NCBI RefSeq assembly: GCF_949628265.1
Contig: NC_088787.1
Coordinates: 20,760,501 to 20,824,500 of the forward strand
Direction of reading: 5' to 3'
Source: Cloeon dipterum
Lineage: Eukaryota > Arthropoda > Insecta > Ephemeroptera > Baetidae
Length of the DNA: 64,000 bases
Shown here: one piece after another, positions 40,420 through 53,200 of the stretch
How the letters are laid out: each line of letters begins with the position of its first letter
Numbering within the stretch: the stretch's first letter is position 1
The notes under the pieces: model-generated
Seen by the model: only the letters and a program-made list of their open reading frames with translations
Told to the model about the DNA's origin: nothing
The model's database searches: none
Program-made: the position numbers and the translations under genes

Positions 40420-40710
40420 TTGCAATGATGATCCCATTCAGATTTGGGAGGATTGCGATTCCGACTCGCTACTTGCTGGTTTGCACTTTTCCAGCATGCG
40501 CGTGAATCAATTTCACGGGATGAATGTCTATGGCGTTTCAATAAAAGACCCTGATGCGGGGGCAGTAACACGATCTGGTCCTTCTCTGAACTGGGCTCTC
40601 TTCAATTAGGCCCGTGTGCCCATGTTATTCGTTCCCGATGTTATTTTTCAAGAGTTGATCGCTATCAGGGGATCACCCATCTCAAAAGAAGTGAACCAAT
40701 CAGAAAAACT
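40420..40710 (-). repeat. dispersed repeat, second subfamily, copy c
   Basis: This is the reverse-complement partner of 34785-35100 and shares its outer end CTATCAGGGGATC with CTCAAAAGAA beyond it. A short open frame contains SLLAGLHFSSMR, as in the A-tailed retroposon, but it stops soon after. It lies just downstream of the receptor's last exon. Confidence 0.75.
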
Positions 40711-40932
40711 AATTAAAATTCACAAGTTAAGTTTTATTATGATTTTAAATTTGTATTTTCTCAGAGAATAAAACCAGCTACAAACCGTATTCAAAATATC
40801 AATCTACTGGCTTCATTAGCTGCTAAAAGCAGCTTGTGCAAACGCAAACTCATAATCGATATACGCAACGAGTTTGTTATTTTTAATTGTACACGGTATA
40901 ATTGTTTTGAACTGAATGCAAAACATGCATTA

Positions 40933-41002
<70 letters not shown>

Positions 41003-44000
41003 TTTGCTATCAACATAGTTTTTAGTTTTAATAATAAATGATATTATTAACTTAAAATTATGCCAGAGAATCTAGATTGCATTGAAGAGATGGAAATAAA
41101 ATTTTAAGTGTAATTCAGATATGGTTGAAGTGGACGAGGGAGAAATAATTGATATAAAAGAGGGTATAATTTTCCTAACTAATTGGCAGTGACATGCTTT
41201 GTTATTTTACGTGACAGCATTTTTCATTAAAAGAGCGTTAATTAAAAACAAGCATTTATTGTCCCTTGTCAAATCTGAGCGTAAAAATCCATATTTTTTG
41301 TTCAGGGATTTCTGTGTTTTTAAATTTCCAATCTGTCCTCTGACACAATGACGTCAATGACACAATACACGGCCGGTCGAGATTTATTTTTTTAATTGGA
41401 TCATTTTTATTTATAAATTGAAGAAAACAGGGATAACGTATTTAAATATATGATTATATGTCTAGTGCGTTGGCTATGAAGAGAATTGAAGATAATTATG
41501 TTCTCTTTCATAAATTGATAAAATTATCTATGCTCGATCATTTGGCTAAGCTCAAAGTGAAATTTTATTTTTGAATTATTCACGACATATAATTGGAAAC
41601 AATTAAAATATATAAATAATAATTTACTACCATATTTACTTAAGGCTCAAAAAGAATGGTTACGCCATAACATTAATTTTGAAGTATAAATAAAAAAATT
41701 CCAGCCGATATATGAATTTTAGGAAGATTCGTGAAGTTCTGGATTGTTTCGACGATCTCAGAAAATAGCATGGATGGGAAAAAAGCACTTTTGTATTAAT
41801 TGTATTAATAACTCTGGGTGACCATCACAAACTTATACTTATCGGCTATTTGGCCTTAAGTCAATACTAAAAATAGTTATTATTGTTTGGGCAGCCCTTG
41901 CTTTCCCACTTGATTTTTCTAATCAATATAGCAATTTGCAGTTGTTTTTGTTATTTAAAATCGTTATAATGTGTTACGTGCTTATATCACTCAACATGTG
42001 TGTCATTATATTTCATTCATAATCTTAATTGCTGTGTTCATGCGAATTTGACAGCCGCGTATTCTAAAATAAATCGAGTATGGTATCTTCATTTATATTC
42101 CCTATATGCGAACATTTCACAAGGAACAAAAGCCTTTGGCAGCAATTCATTGTGTGCTCTGTTCCAATGCTCAATGTGTGGATTTTCCTGTCAGACACAT
42201 TTCTTCTGACAGTTTCCGAAAGTTGCGGTGGCTCAAGGCAAAAGTTGCGTCTTATTGACTTGGGTTGCGGGTATGTGTTTGACGGGAAAGTTTTGCAATT
42301 ATAAAAGATGCGTATCTGTATATCGGCTGTTGCAGTGGCGGCGCTGGAGATGGAGGATTGTGTTTAGCAGCGGCTTCACCAGCCTCAACAGCTACGACGA
42401 GCGTCCTCCTGGGCAGCCGCTGGTGATCGAGGGAGAGGCGAACGCCTCTTTCCGCGTCAGGGTTTTGTGGCAAAACAAAAGCAGAGACTGCGAAGTAACC
42501 GACAGACGCAAGAGGATTTGTGATTTGTACTCATGACTTTTGTCTCCGAATCGATTATCACCTTCACAGCGTTGATTGTGCCACCCAACTAGACGAGCTG
42601 TCGCTCTCACGAATGAAAAGAATGGCAAGACAAATGTCACCGCCAGCACTAGTGTTTGAAGAGAAGGAAATTATTCATGGATAAAAGTCAGCCCTACTTG
42701 CCAAACTTTCACAAATCTTTAAAGTGCCTTTAAAAAAATAGTTATTTGATAATTGTGAGCGAACAGTCTGAAATTGAAGGTTAAAGGGTTTTTTAATCGG
42801 AGCAGGTGTTCCCCGAGCAAAATGTGAAAAAGCGGAAACGCATTTTCATTAAATATTCGGCACCATTTGCATATCAAATGTTGTGAATCAGCGTTTTAAG
42901 GCTGCGCAGTCGTTAAACATGCGTAAATGGATGCCATAAAGTGTGCCCACGCATATATGCATGCAACGTTTTATAAAAATACACCTTCAATTTGCGTTCA
43001 GAAATTATTAGTTTAGATGCTGTGCGCAGTATACGGAATAAATTTGTTGGATTTCTCCATGTTTTTTCAATTATTTTTTCCCAGCCAGAAGAGGAAAGTC
43101 TCATACTATGATATTGTTAATTATTATGCAAGTTCTATATTACCTCGAGTTTTCCTCTTTGAGTTGTCCTCGTTTTCCTTATTTAACAAAAACAAAACTA
43201 CATGTTATCATTTACTTATGAGAGGAAATTAATGTTTTTTTGCCTATAAAGGAAAACATTTTGCCTTTGATCCTCAAAGGCATTAAATAAATTAAACTTC
43301 CTCTTTTATCAAGTTGGCCACGACCATTGTTCCTTTCACATGTTCAGTTAATTAATAAAAGTGTTGAAAATATCTAAACGATCTTGACGTCCAATGAAAT
43401 AAACAAACACTCTGCATGGAATCAACGTTTGAACGGAAGTGTTAAATGTAAAATGTTGATGTGAAATTCAAAATCAAATAATATCCTTTACAATGAAAAA
43501 AAAACATCAAACATCACACGTTGGGAGCACAGAATTATCGCGCAAGCATTTAATTTATCGGACAGGTATAGCTAGAGGAAAACTCTGATAGCAAAATGTT
43601 TGTACTCAACTTCTTTTATGTATGAATATATTTCAGTGTTTAAAAAATGTTGCTCACTCTCTAAATGTATTCGAGCCAAGTTGTGTTCGTGAAAGCACAA
43701 AATAAATTTCTGTCTTGTTTCCTACAGGCTGTTTTATTACAAAAATTTCAGCAACAGAGAAATTTTATTATAAACTCCAAGTATGGGGGGGGGGGGAATT
43801 CCGCTCTCAATTTAGCTATGCAACCTGCTGGACTTTCGAGACGCACCTGCTGCCTAACTACAAGCTCTTTTTAATGTTGTGACGAGTATGACAAAAAACT
43901 CCTTCCTTTATTCAAATTAAATATTTAATAAAACCACTACAAGTCATAACCATCCAATTTTTTCTGTGAGTGAGTTATTTGAATAAACTGTGAATAAAGA

Positions 44001-44370
44001 GATAAGGTTTGAATGAAGTATGAGGTATTTGAATAACTCACGAGAGAAAATGGGTATAAAAGACTGCTGCGCATAGCTCCAGGAAAAAGGATTCCTTTAA
44101 AAGCCTCAAAAGAGTCAACAGAAAATTAATGCACAGGCCCTTTCCGCAAAATCAATAATCTTGTTACGAGCGAATTTTATTCACTTCACCAAGCTCGATG
44201 TTTGAGACGTTTTCTTGAGGAGAAAACATTGAAATACCACATTATATAATTCTATTAAAAGCAACAACTATGCGCAGATAAGTCGGTTTTGCGAACTTTA
44301 TTCAACTCGCATGAAATGTACCACCTCGCTTTCCACTGCTTTCAAGAAGAACAAAACGGAGGCGAATTTT
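40711..44370. other. receptor 3' flank, no supported gene
   Basis: This is mostly AT-rich, with a TA run at 40935-40999 and a 12-base G run at 43785-43796. A GC-rich island at about 42330-42480 begins after a good acceptor (GCTGTTGCAG). If joined to an alternative donor at 40053 it would add LAALEMEDCV and a stop at 42367 to the receptor. I see no other gene. Confidence 0.5.
40935..40999. repeat. TA microsatellite
   Basis: A run of about 32 AT units, uninterrupted, downstream of the receptor. Confidence 0.95.
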
Positions 44371-44448
44371 GCGCTCGAAGCTGCCATCTGCCTGGCGGAT
44401 CCTGGATTGAGTCAGGGTTGTGCCAAGAACTGGCAGATGGCGCGCAGC
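44371..44448 (+). ncRNA. candidate short RNA hairpin
   Basis: GCTGCCATCTGCC at the left pairs with GGCAGATGGCGCGCAGC at the right (a 4-base bulge). Inside, TGGC pairs with GCCA and ATCCTG pairs with CAGGGT around an 8-base loop GATTGAGT. The shape and length resemble an animal pre-miRNA, and its GC content stands out from AT-rich neighbours. I recognise no known miRNA seed. The outer stem also resembles the ends of the palindromic foldback family, so it may be a decayed mini-copy instead. Confidence 0.35.
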
Positions 44449-46870
44449 TATGCTTTTTCATCCTTCCCGGAAAATTAGAAGATATATTTTATTATTATAG
44501 GAAATTTTTTATCCTCATTTATAAATTTATTTATACGAAATTTAAAGAATCCTTTTTTAATTTTAAAATCATCTATATTTTAAATTATTTTGGTGATTGT
44601 GAGTCATTGGGCTTTTAGAAGTACAAGTCAAGTTAATTATAGGTCTGGGGTCCATGCAAGCACTGAGCAGGATGCTGTGGGGGCGACTGACTGGCTACTC
44701 TTCTCTGTTGTGCCTCTTAACCCTGCTGGCTGTCGGCCTGTCAATTAGCTCTTTTTAGAGAGCGTCGGATGCTGCAAAGCATCATTATTAATGACCAGGC
44801 AAAATTGCAAAATCGATTAAGCCACCCTGGAAAATACGAACTGACTTTGCGTTTACCTTACAAACAGTGAAGCACCGTGACTGCATCTGCTCATTTTACT
44901 CATAATTTGCGCTGGAATAATTAGCATCAATTTAACACAGTTAATTTTTTAATTTAAAATGATTTAAACCAATCACCTGTAAAAGCCTCTGTTGCGGTTA
45001 AAATACTTTTCAGTGGGTTTAAAAAACTGCTGCATATCATCTTAAAATCAACCATTTAGATTGTAAAGGAACGAAAAAATAACTGTTACAATGCAGTCCA
45101 CAACCAATTTTTTGTCATGTGTCCTTTTTTGCTTTTCATTTTAAATAGAAAATTAATATTACATAATATTGAATGCGCTTTTTCGTGTTTGCTTCACTTA
45201 CTCACTCAGCTAGCACGCGTGCAAGATGCACAGGTTGCATACTCAACACTTAGCAGGCGTCTCGTGAGGTCTATTCTCTCCTATTCGACATTATATTGAA
45301 AATAAAATCAATGATTTGTAAAATTCAGAGTAATTTTAAAACTAACATTCAATTTTTATTTGCTTTTGTCAATTTAACACCGGCAACAGTTGTTGTCAGA
45401 AGTGAGGATAAATTTTTATTTATCTCAAGAACCCAGCGCTAATTGTAAGTTGCCAAACCCCTTCATAAGATTTGAGGAAAATGCTCCAATTGTAATAGTC
45501 GTCTCTCCACGCTCAATCTTTCCAAGTTATAATTTCTCTACATTTTTGCTCATGAAGTCAAGCTTTGGTGTGCGAGTGTCGTGGCGTGTATTGACGTTTT
45601 GGCGGCTACAAAAAAGTTGCGAGCAGTGAACGAGGCTTGGACAAGGAGCATTAAGTGCAGTGAGTGCGCCGCACTTACGTCTGCTAATGCGATCCCATTT
45701 TATCGTCACTGCGTGCGCGTTAAAAGGCGAAAAAGCGCGCAGTTTTACAACGGAAGCAGCAAAGCCACAGCAAAAAGAGGAAATCCAACAACAAATTCAA
45801 ACGCAAAATGCAGTTTCTTTTTATTTGTAAATATACATTTGTGGTGAACAGTGTGAAAAGCATCAAATTTGGAAACAAAAAGAATTAGTTTGCGAGAAGC
45901 AGCACAGAGTTGATTGTATAGGATTAGTGTTGCACGCATATGCGTTTAATAATAAATTCATTCAAAATGCATTTTCTTCTCTCTTTCTGTTAATAATTTA
46001 ATATTAAATGTCTCATAATTATTTCTGATGTGAAATAGTGAAATTGTAGTTTTAATATTATTTGGCATTTTGAATTCCTAAATTTCTACGAGTGCCTTAG
46101 TTCAAAGTATTTTTTAACTAATCATTCCAGTTACGGGTTTGAACAAAAAACTAGCAGCACACATACTTGGTAATCACAACGTGTTTTGTAGATGTATCAA
46201 AATCATTTTCATCGCACGATTTATTGATTTATTAGAGGTACAGCGATTAGATTTTGGCCGGTCAGAGTACGTGGGATGCATTATTCAGCAGCGATTCCGT
46301 TGCTGCCACCACTCTCAGGAGGGAATTGGGACACAATTCTCGGAAAGTCACTTCATTGACTTTTGAAAGCGAATTTGCAAAACGAAATCCCGAGGTAGAA
46401 GGTGGTAGATCCTCCCAGCGGAGTTAGTTCAAACGCGCTCATATGCTTTTAAATCTCGTCGACTGAGGAGCTAAAGTACAGTACAAACACCTAGCTCCAA
46501 GCAGGCAGAGTCTGCACAGAGAGCACTACTTGTTCCTTTGAACAATGGACGCTGACAAAAAAAGAGACGAAAGCCGGCCCGGTCCTTTTTTAACTAACTC
46601 CATAACGAGAAGAGCGGCTTGAGCACAGGTTTCGACGAGTGTTGTGCGCGAGAAAAAATGAATGCAATTAAATTAAACAAAGATCTTTGCGCCCTGGGAA
46701 ACTCCTGTGAATTTTTTTACGAAAGAATTCTTAAATTCAAAAATTTAAATCTTTAGCTATAAATTGATTTTAAAGTTTAAGTATCGTTTTATTAAAAAAA
46801 TCCATTTTGAAATAGTTCTGCAAGATAAAATCACCCGCGAAAAAAATCAAATTGCTCTGGAAATTTTCCA
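44449..46870. other. spacer, no gene seen
   Basis: Mixed AT-rich DNA with GC-rich islands near 45570-45780 and 46240-46640. No frame carries a recognisable domain and none links to another by good splice sites. Confidence 0.45.
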
Positions 46871-47238
46871 GTTAGCGAAAAGCTAATAATAGATGGCGTC
46901 AGCAGTTAAATTAGATTTTAATGCACGTACATCCATCCACTGTAATTCAAGACTCAATCCTGCTGTTGTGCATTCTGCTCTTGAAATAATTTATTTCGAT
47001 CTCCAGAAAATAAAAATGAGTTCAGTCAACCACCGTAGAGTGGTCAGCAAATATTTTTTGTTTTGAAAAAAAAGTTCTACGGCGATTGGCTCAACTGATT
47101 TATGTTTCCTGCAGATCAAAAGATATTATTTTAAGAGCTGAGTGCACAACAACAGAATTGAATCTTAAATCGCATTAGAAAAGTGCCTTAAATTCAAAAG
47201 AATAGGGTGGCGCTGTCTGTTTGTGGCTTGAAACGCTA
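46871..47238. mobile_element. palindromic foldback element, copy 2
   Basis: The left end AATAGATGGCGTC is mirrored by the right end GGTGGCGCTGTCTGTTTGTGG-CTTGAAAC. Inner blocks match copy 1: GACTCAATCCTGCTGTTGTGC pairs with GCACAACAACAGAATTGAATC, and CCGTAGAGTGG pairs with TTCTACGGCGATTGGCT-AACTGATTT. It is more diverged than copy 1 but the whole length still folds on itself. Confidence 0.8.
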
Positions 47239-50200
47239 AAGACATAAGCAAAAACGATGAGTTAAAATAAAAGATTATATTTTTGCACAGTTAATTTTAC
47301 AAGAATAAATTATAAAATTACAAAATAAAACTATTTTGGGAATTAATTTTATTTTCTACTTTATAAAAAATTAAAGTGTTTAACAAAGAAAAAAATTTTA
47401 GATTTCATTAATGCAAATTATGATCTCTGTTGTAGGTGGCGAACGGGACGAAAATGTAACCACCGCAAATGACGTAACGTACACTGAGAGTCGATCGTGA
47501 TCAGCTGCTGTTGCTGTTGAGCGAGCATTTGGGCCCCTAGGTCATAATGAGTTGGGCCGGAATGTGGAGCACGCGGCGATTCGACTCGGCGACGGGTTTG
47601 CCTCCGCCGACCTGCGCACGTTTGTTCTGCCTGCTCAAAGTCCACGACGACGACGCAAATCGCAGCGTTAGTCGCTTCTCAGTGCCGCGAACGGACGGAC
47701 ACGCGAAATCGGCTTTTTCTCGACGCCTGTAGATTCCTTTGCCAAGCGGCAGACGGACCCGTTCTCCCAGGTAAGACCTGTAACAAGGTTGTTCGCCGCT
47801 GCTGCTGCAGTAATGATTGCGTCTCGTCTGTCGGCTCGCGGTGACTCACAGCTGTATTTCTCTTGCGTTTTGTTTGTGAAAAGGCTCGTGAAACCTCTAA
47901 ATCAATATATTATAATATGTACTGCCAACAACACTATTCACAAAATTTTAAAAGGAGTGGTTAAAAGAAAATATATTAAAGTGACTGGTTAAAATTTGCG
48001 TAATTTCTCACAAGGAACAAATTAATAATTTGCAAATTTGAATATTTATGAAAAAAAGAAGACTAAACTCAGTTAGAAGAGCTGAAGTGCCTCATTTTTC
48101 AATTATTTAGTGATAAAAAATAAAATTAATAATAGACCAAATTGTTCATTATATGTATATTCACTTTTTAAAACTGTAAGGCACCAGTTCCATGTGGAGG
48201 AATTCAGCAAAAATATGTCTGGAGTAAAGGCCATCAAATGCCATTTGAACTGTTCTACACTGTCAAAACCGTCTAAATCAACCGTAACGTCAGTGATCAA
48301 CTGAATTTGTGAGTTTTATTGCTGAAATCAGGTCCCTTTTATGCTCAAGATTGAGACTAGTTGAAATATTCTAACCCAAAAATGGTTTTTAGTTCATTTT
48401 TGTTAGTTACAAAAAATTTTTCAGCAGTAAAAATTCGATTTTATTGCAAATGTTTAACAGTTCACTCTTTGGGACAAGAATGAACATCTATTGTGATTCC
48501 AGCTCAGTGCGGTGGCAGATAATTATTTTGTTTTTGCATTACTTTGATAGATTTGATAGCCATTTTTTGCATTATTTTCCTTTGGGGTTTTCAATTATCT
48601 ACTTAAAATTAAAAAAGATTCAAAAATTATTTGAAACGGTCAACTAAATTTATACTGATTTCTAATATTTTATTATAAATTGTTTCTCAAAATATATAAG
48701 GGCGTGTATTGATTTGGATAGTCGATAGTTCCATTTGATCCATTTTAGCTATAATATTGTAAAAAATAGATTTTTTGATTGTGTCTGGTCAAAATTGAAA
48801 TGAAAATGCGGTCACATTTTTTTTGTCTTTTTGTCCCTGTCCGGGACCTGGAAGGGCATGCTTATAAAATTGCCATAACTAATCTTCCTTGAATAAAACA
48901 TTGTATTTAGTAAATTTACACCTTACTTAACAAACATTTGAAACATTTTTTAAATGACATCGATGGTTCAAAGGTCAAATTATTGTGAATTTTGTCGTAA
49001 CAGCTACTTAAAACACCTTATAAAACTGTCCAAATCAGTTTGGAATTCGTTTAATTTACTCTTATAGAACATTTAAATGGTAGAAATCGTCTATAATTAA
49101 AAGCCTTATAACTTTGATAATGAGCACAACTCTTCAAAAATTGAAAAATAAAATTAAAATGAATTGTAAATTTTTATTTATATAACGCTCACCTGAAATT
49201 TATTATAAACTTAAGTTCTGCACGTTTTGCACTCTTATGAAGCTTCTCTCAGAGTCATTTTTCTTGAACGACACTTTTGAATGTAATATTTTTTGCAACA
49301 TTCACCGCAGAATTTACATTAACAAACATCTTAAGAAAATAAAATACTTTTCAGCCGATATCTTTCTAGTCCTTTGTGAGAGACCCAAACAAAAATATTT
49401 AAAACAAAATTTGATCGAAAAATCCCTATTCCGGACGGAGAACTTGCAAAGGTGTGTAAATTGAATAGTTCCAAAATATTCCACTCAGCCTAGTTTGCGG
49501 GGGACGAGCGAGGACGCAATTTAATTGAGTGTAACACAAACGTTTGTCGCACACACGGTACACACACTCACTCGCTCGCCAGGCACACAAAGGGAGGACG
49601 CGCAGAGACCGCAGAGTGAGTATTGCGAACCCTTTTGTGAGCTCAACGTGCAGCGGGGCGCAATAAAATCGCAAGCTGGCGAGCCGAGAATTATAATTTC
49701 CCTGCGGAGTGAGAAAAGCAACCGCACACTCTGTCTTCTCGTGCTTTTCATATTTACCTTCGTCGCCGCGGCTTCTCTCTCGCGCGTGCATTCCGCCGCA
49801 GAAATAACTCTCTCATTGTTTCCCTCCTCTTTCTTTGTCCTTCGCTTTGCGTCTTCTCGCGCGCGCGTCTGCGAATCTCAGCTCACTTAGAATGCCGACG
49901 AGAGCATCCAGACGAACCTGCTAAATGTGTTTCCTTACAATTCTACTTCGTATCAAAGACAATTATTTTCTTGGTTTTTTTATTCAAGTGTCTTTCCCAG
50001 ATTTTTTAGAAATTAATTAGAGCGGGGAATTTTTAATTATTTTGCAGCAGCAAGATGATTTTTATTCAAAACAAACAAAGCAAGAGGATAATTTTTATTT
50101 GGATGCAACGAGTGATGATTTTATTTTTTATTTTTCGGGAATTTTTAAGTTTTCACTTGGGATATATTTTTTATTGTAAGATTTTATTTATCTGGATGAA

Positions 50201-53200
50201 TTTCAGTGTCTGTCAAACATTCAAGCATTGCAAAATATTTTAATATCATTTTAGGTCGGCGTGTGAACTGCTAATTCGCCAACAATAGTTTTTGTGTTGC
50301 TAAGATAATGCAATTTCCGGACACATTTCATGCATCGCTTTGTGGATAAACACAGTAGAATTATAGCCAATTGCGTGCTCAATCGCAAACTGGCGAAACA
50401 GCGATTATCCGTCGCTTTAGACCATCTAGCTGTGACTAATGTGAAATGCTGCACCGCGAAATTAGTTCTCGCACTTGCCTCTCAGCTGTTTGTGCCATCC
50501 AGTGTCTAAATTAGTTTCCTTGTTAGTCATAGTTACTCCGCGCTCTGCTCAACAGCGTGGCAAACGAGAAAACACTGATGCCGGAATTATGTTTGGCAAA
50601 CTCGAATTTCGCTTAAAACTTGTTTGAACTTGCGCCTGACACTGTGGTGCAACAGAGATATTTTCAACTCTACCACTTTACCTGAATTTAATGTCACTCA
50701 AGATTGAATAATGCTTGGAAATGTTCTGGACAACAATTGGACTTATTTCATTATAGAAAAAGTTTAAAAAAGAAAATCGAAGTGTCTCATGTCAAAATAC
50801 TCATGTCTGCAAATTGATATTCAAGAGCCATTTCTAGGAGAGATAATTTGGCTTTTTGGGCAAAATATACGAAATTTTTAAACTGTATTTCTGACCAAAA
50901 AAGTTGTTTTTTAGTTGAAAATTTGAAGGGTATATTCACACGTAATTCTTTTCATGTTTATCATTGAAGAAAAATTTCATTTTTAACCTTTTTAGTAAGA
51001 ATGAGGATTTTTATGAAAAAGGACAGATAAAATTGAAAAAAATACGACGAAGTTTTTAGCACAATTATCCTCTTTTCTCCTCAAAGAAAAAAAGACTAAA
51101 TATAGATGTAAAAGTTTGGAGTGAAACAGATTAACAGGCCAGAAAATATTTTTAGCTGAGAAATAAAACCTGTAACCAAAAATTGTACTTTTATACGGAT
51201 CAAATGACATAAAATTATATGATTCATGCTCATTCGATGGTCCTGTGACGATTGGACAGGAAATATATATATATTCGATAGTCTAATTTTAACAGCCTTT
51301 AACTCTTTTATAGTGTCTATATATGAATATTTTTTATCTAAGGGATTGAAACAATATTCTAAATTATAGGGTTTAATTATCCGAGAGTGGCAAAGAGTAT
51401 CACCTGGTTTTTTTTTCAACACGCCTGCGGCATTTACCAGAAAGCACTCAAGTTAAATTGACTAAGAGCAGAGCGAACTTAATTAATTTCATCTCTCAAC
51501 AAACAGAAAAGCAAAGCACGTTAATGAGATTCCAGTCCATATCTGTTCATTCGCACCAGCAGATGTTTGTGTGTGTATTTGTTTGCTGCTGTCGGATGCT
51601 GCGCTCGTGGATGCTGCTCCATTTTATCATATTCCGGGCACGTTCGATCCCTTTTCCTCCAATGCAGCCTGACTCTGGCGAGAAGCTGCGAACAGAGAGA
51701 CTTTGCGGCGCTGAACGCACCTGTTTTCCGCGAATTGCGTGCAGCAGGCACCGTTCCTCTGCATCTGCACGCAACTAACTGTGGAAACATTGATCGTAAT
51801 GGATATTATAGAGATTCCGTTCCGAGAGGCGACGTTTCCTCAATATTTCCGCAAATACTCTGCGTTCAAATATTGCTTTTACAGAGAAAGAGAGACCGCG
51901 GCGGAATTGATATTTGATCGGATATTCATGGCGGAGAAAAGTGGTCTTTGAAGGCAAAATCCATTCGTCAGAATCAACTTGTTTTCCATGTATGGATGGG
52001 TACCTATAAATTTTGCGTTTTTTGCAGAAAATTTTCCCGTTTTCAACCCCAAATAATGCTTAAGATTTTTTTGTTGCTCTGAATACAAGGTTTTAGACCT
52101 TATTTCTAGATGGATATTAATTATAAAAAAGGTGGAATTAGCGAAAATTTACTAATATTTATCTACATCAATTGATTAGAATCATTACGAAATCATTTTG
52201 CATCATCCCTATTGCATTCTAGAGGTGAGAAAGGGGGTCTTCAGATTGATGTTAAGCGATTTTAAATTGTCGTTACACAATTGGTCACGCTGTATACTTG
52301 TAACCTGTAAAAAACGCATTTATTTTGTTTTACGGAGTAGAAAGAGGGTTGATCGGATTTGCACCCTTAAACTTCATCAGATCTCTAGGGGAGGTCAAAC
52401 CAGTCAAACGGTATGAAGTTTTGTAAATATGATTCTCAGAAGCCGAGATTAGGGGAAAATGTATTTCTTTTATGAACCGTCATAATCAAAAAACAGATTT
52501 TCACTTAATCTTGTGTTCTAAAATTCGCGTTTGCAAAAACTGCATACCAATTTACTCGTCTTCGCGTCCTATGATGCACTGAATTGGTTTGAGGGCGGTA
52601 AACACTCGACTCCGTCACGCAGTGATGTGCAAACAGTAGATACATTTTTTTCACGTTTTTAAGGGTGAATAAAGGGGATGTAAGTGGTGGCACCTTGAGA
52701 CCTTTTTAGTACTTATGGGAGGTCGAGACGAGTCTAGCTGTAGGTGGTTTTACAAAATCTGATGCTTAGGAGCTGAGGATTAGAAGAAACTTTACAGTTT
52801 ACTTTGAAGCTAAAATTTAAAACTAAACTGTGAAAGCCCCTGCTCTGCAAGTTTTCCCAAATCCCAAGAAATTTAATCCATAAAAACTTAACTCATTCAT
52901 AAACCCTCAAAAACTAAGAATTGTTGTTTCTTTAAACATTCAGAGCCTTGATAAACTCGCCTGTGGAACAACCTGTCGCCGAATCTGTGTATGAATGGGA
53001 ACTCAAGTGCATTCAAACAAAAACTGAGCCAAACATTTCTTGCCAAATACTGATATGATATACTGATTTTACTATTCCCTCTGTTATCAAATACAAAAAA
53101 TGCTTTGTTATATTTTTGTTAAGTTCTGGATGTGGATGTATGGGGCACAGTTGCCCTGCTGATCCGTAATAAACCAAATTTGAATCTAAACTCCAAAAAT

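Noticed and set aside
45117-45299. Open frame with RLVRSILSYSTLY, resembling the end of a LINE reverse transcriptase
   Set aside because: Only a dozen residues match loosely and there is no adjoining retrotransposon motif or shared 3' end with the other LINE remnants.
46544-46621. Short + frame starting MDADKKRDESRPGPFLTNSI
   Set aside because: It is 25 codons long, stops before any donor site and matches no family I recognise. The surrounding island is GC-rich by composition.
49430-49455. GGACGGAGAACTTG resembling the miR-184 mature sequence
   Set aside because: The match is lost after the first 13 or so bases and there is no complementary arm nearby to make a hairpin.
49426-49890. Overlapping frames of 121 codons on both strands, one with a signal-peptide-like stretch
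   Set aside because: Long frames on both strands of a GC-rich block are expected by chance, and neither has a domain or good splice sites.
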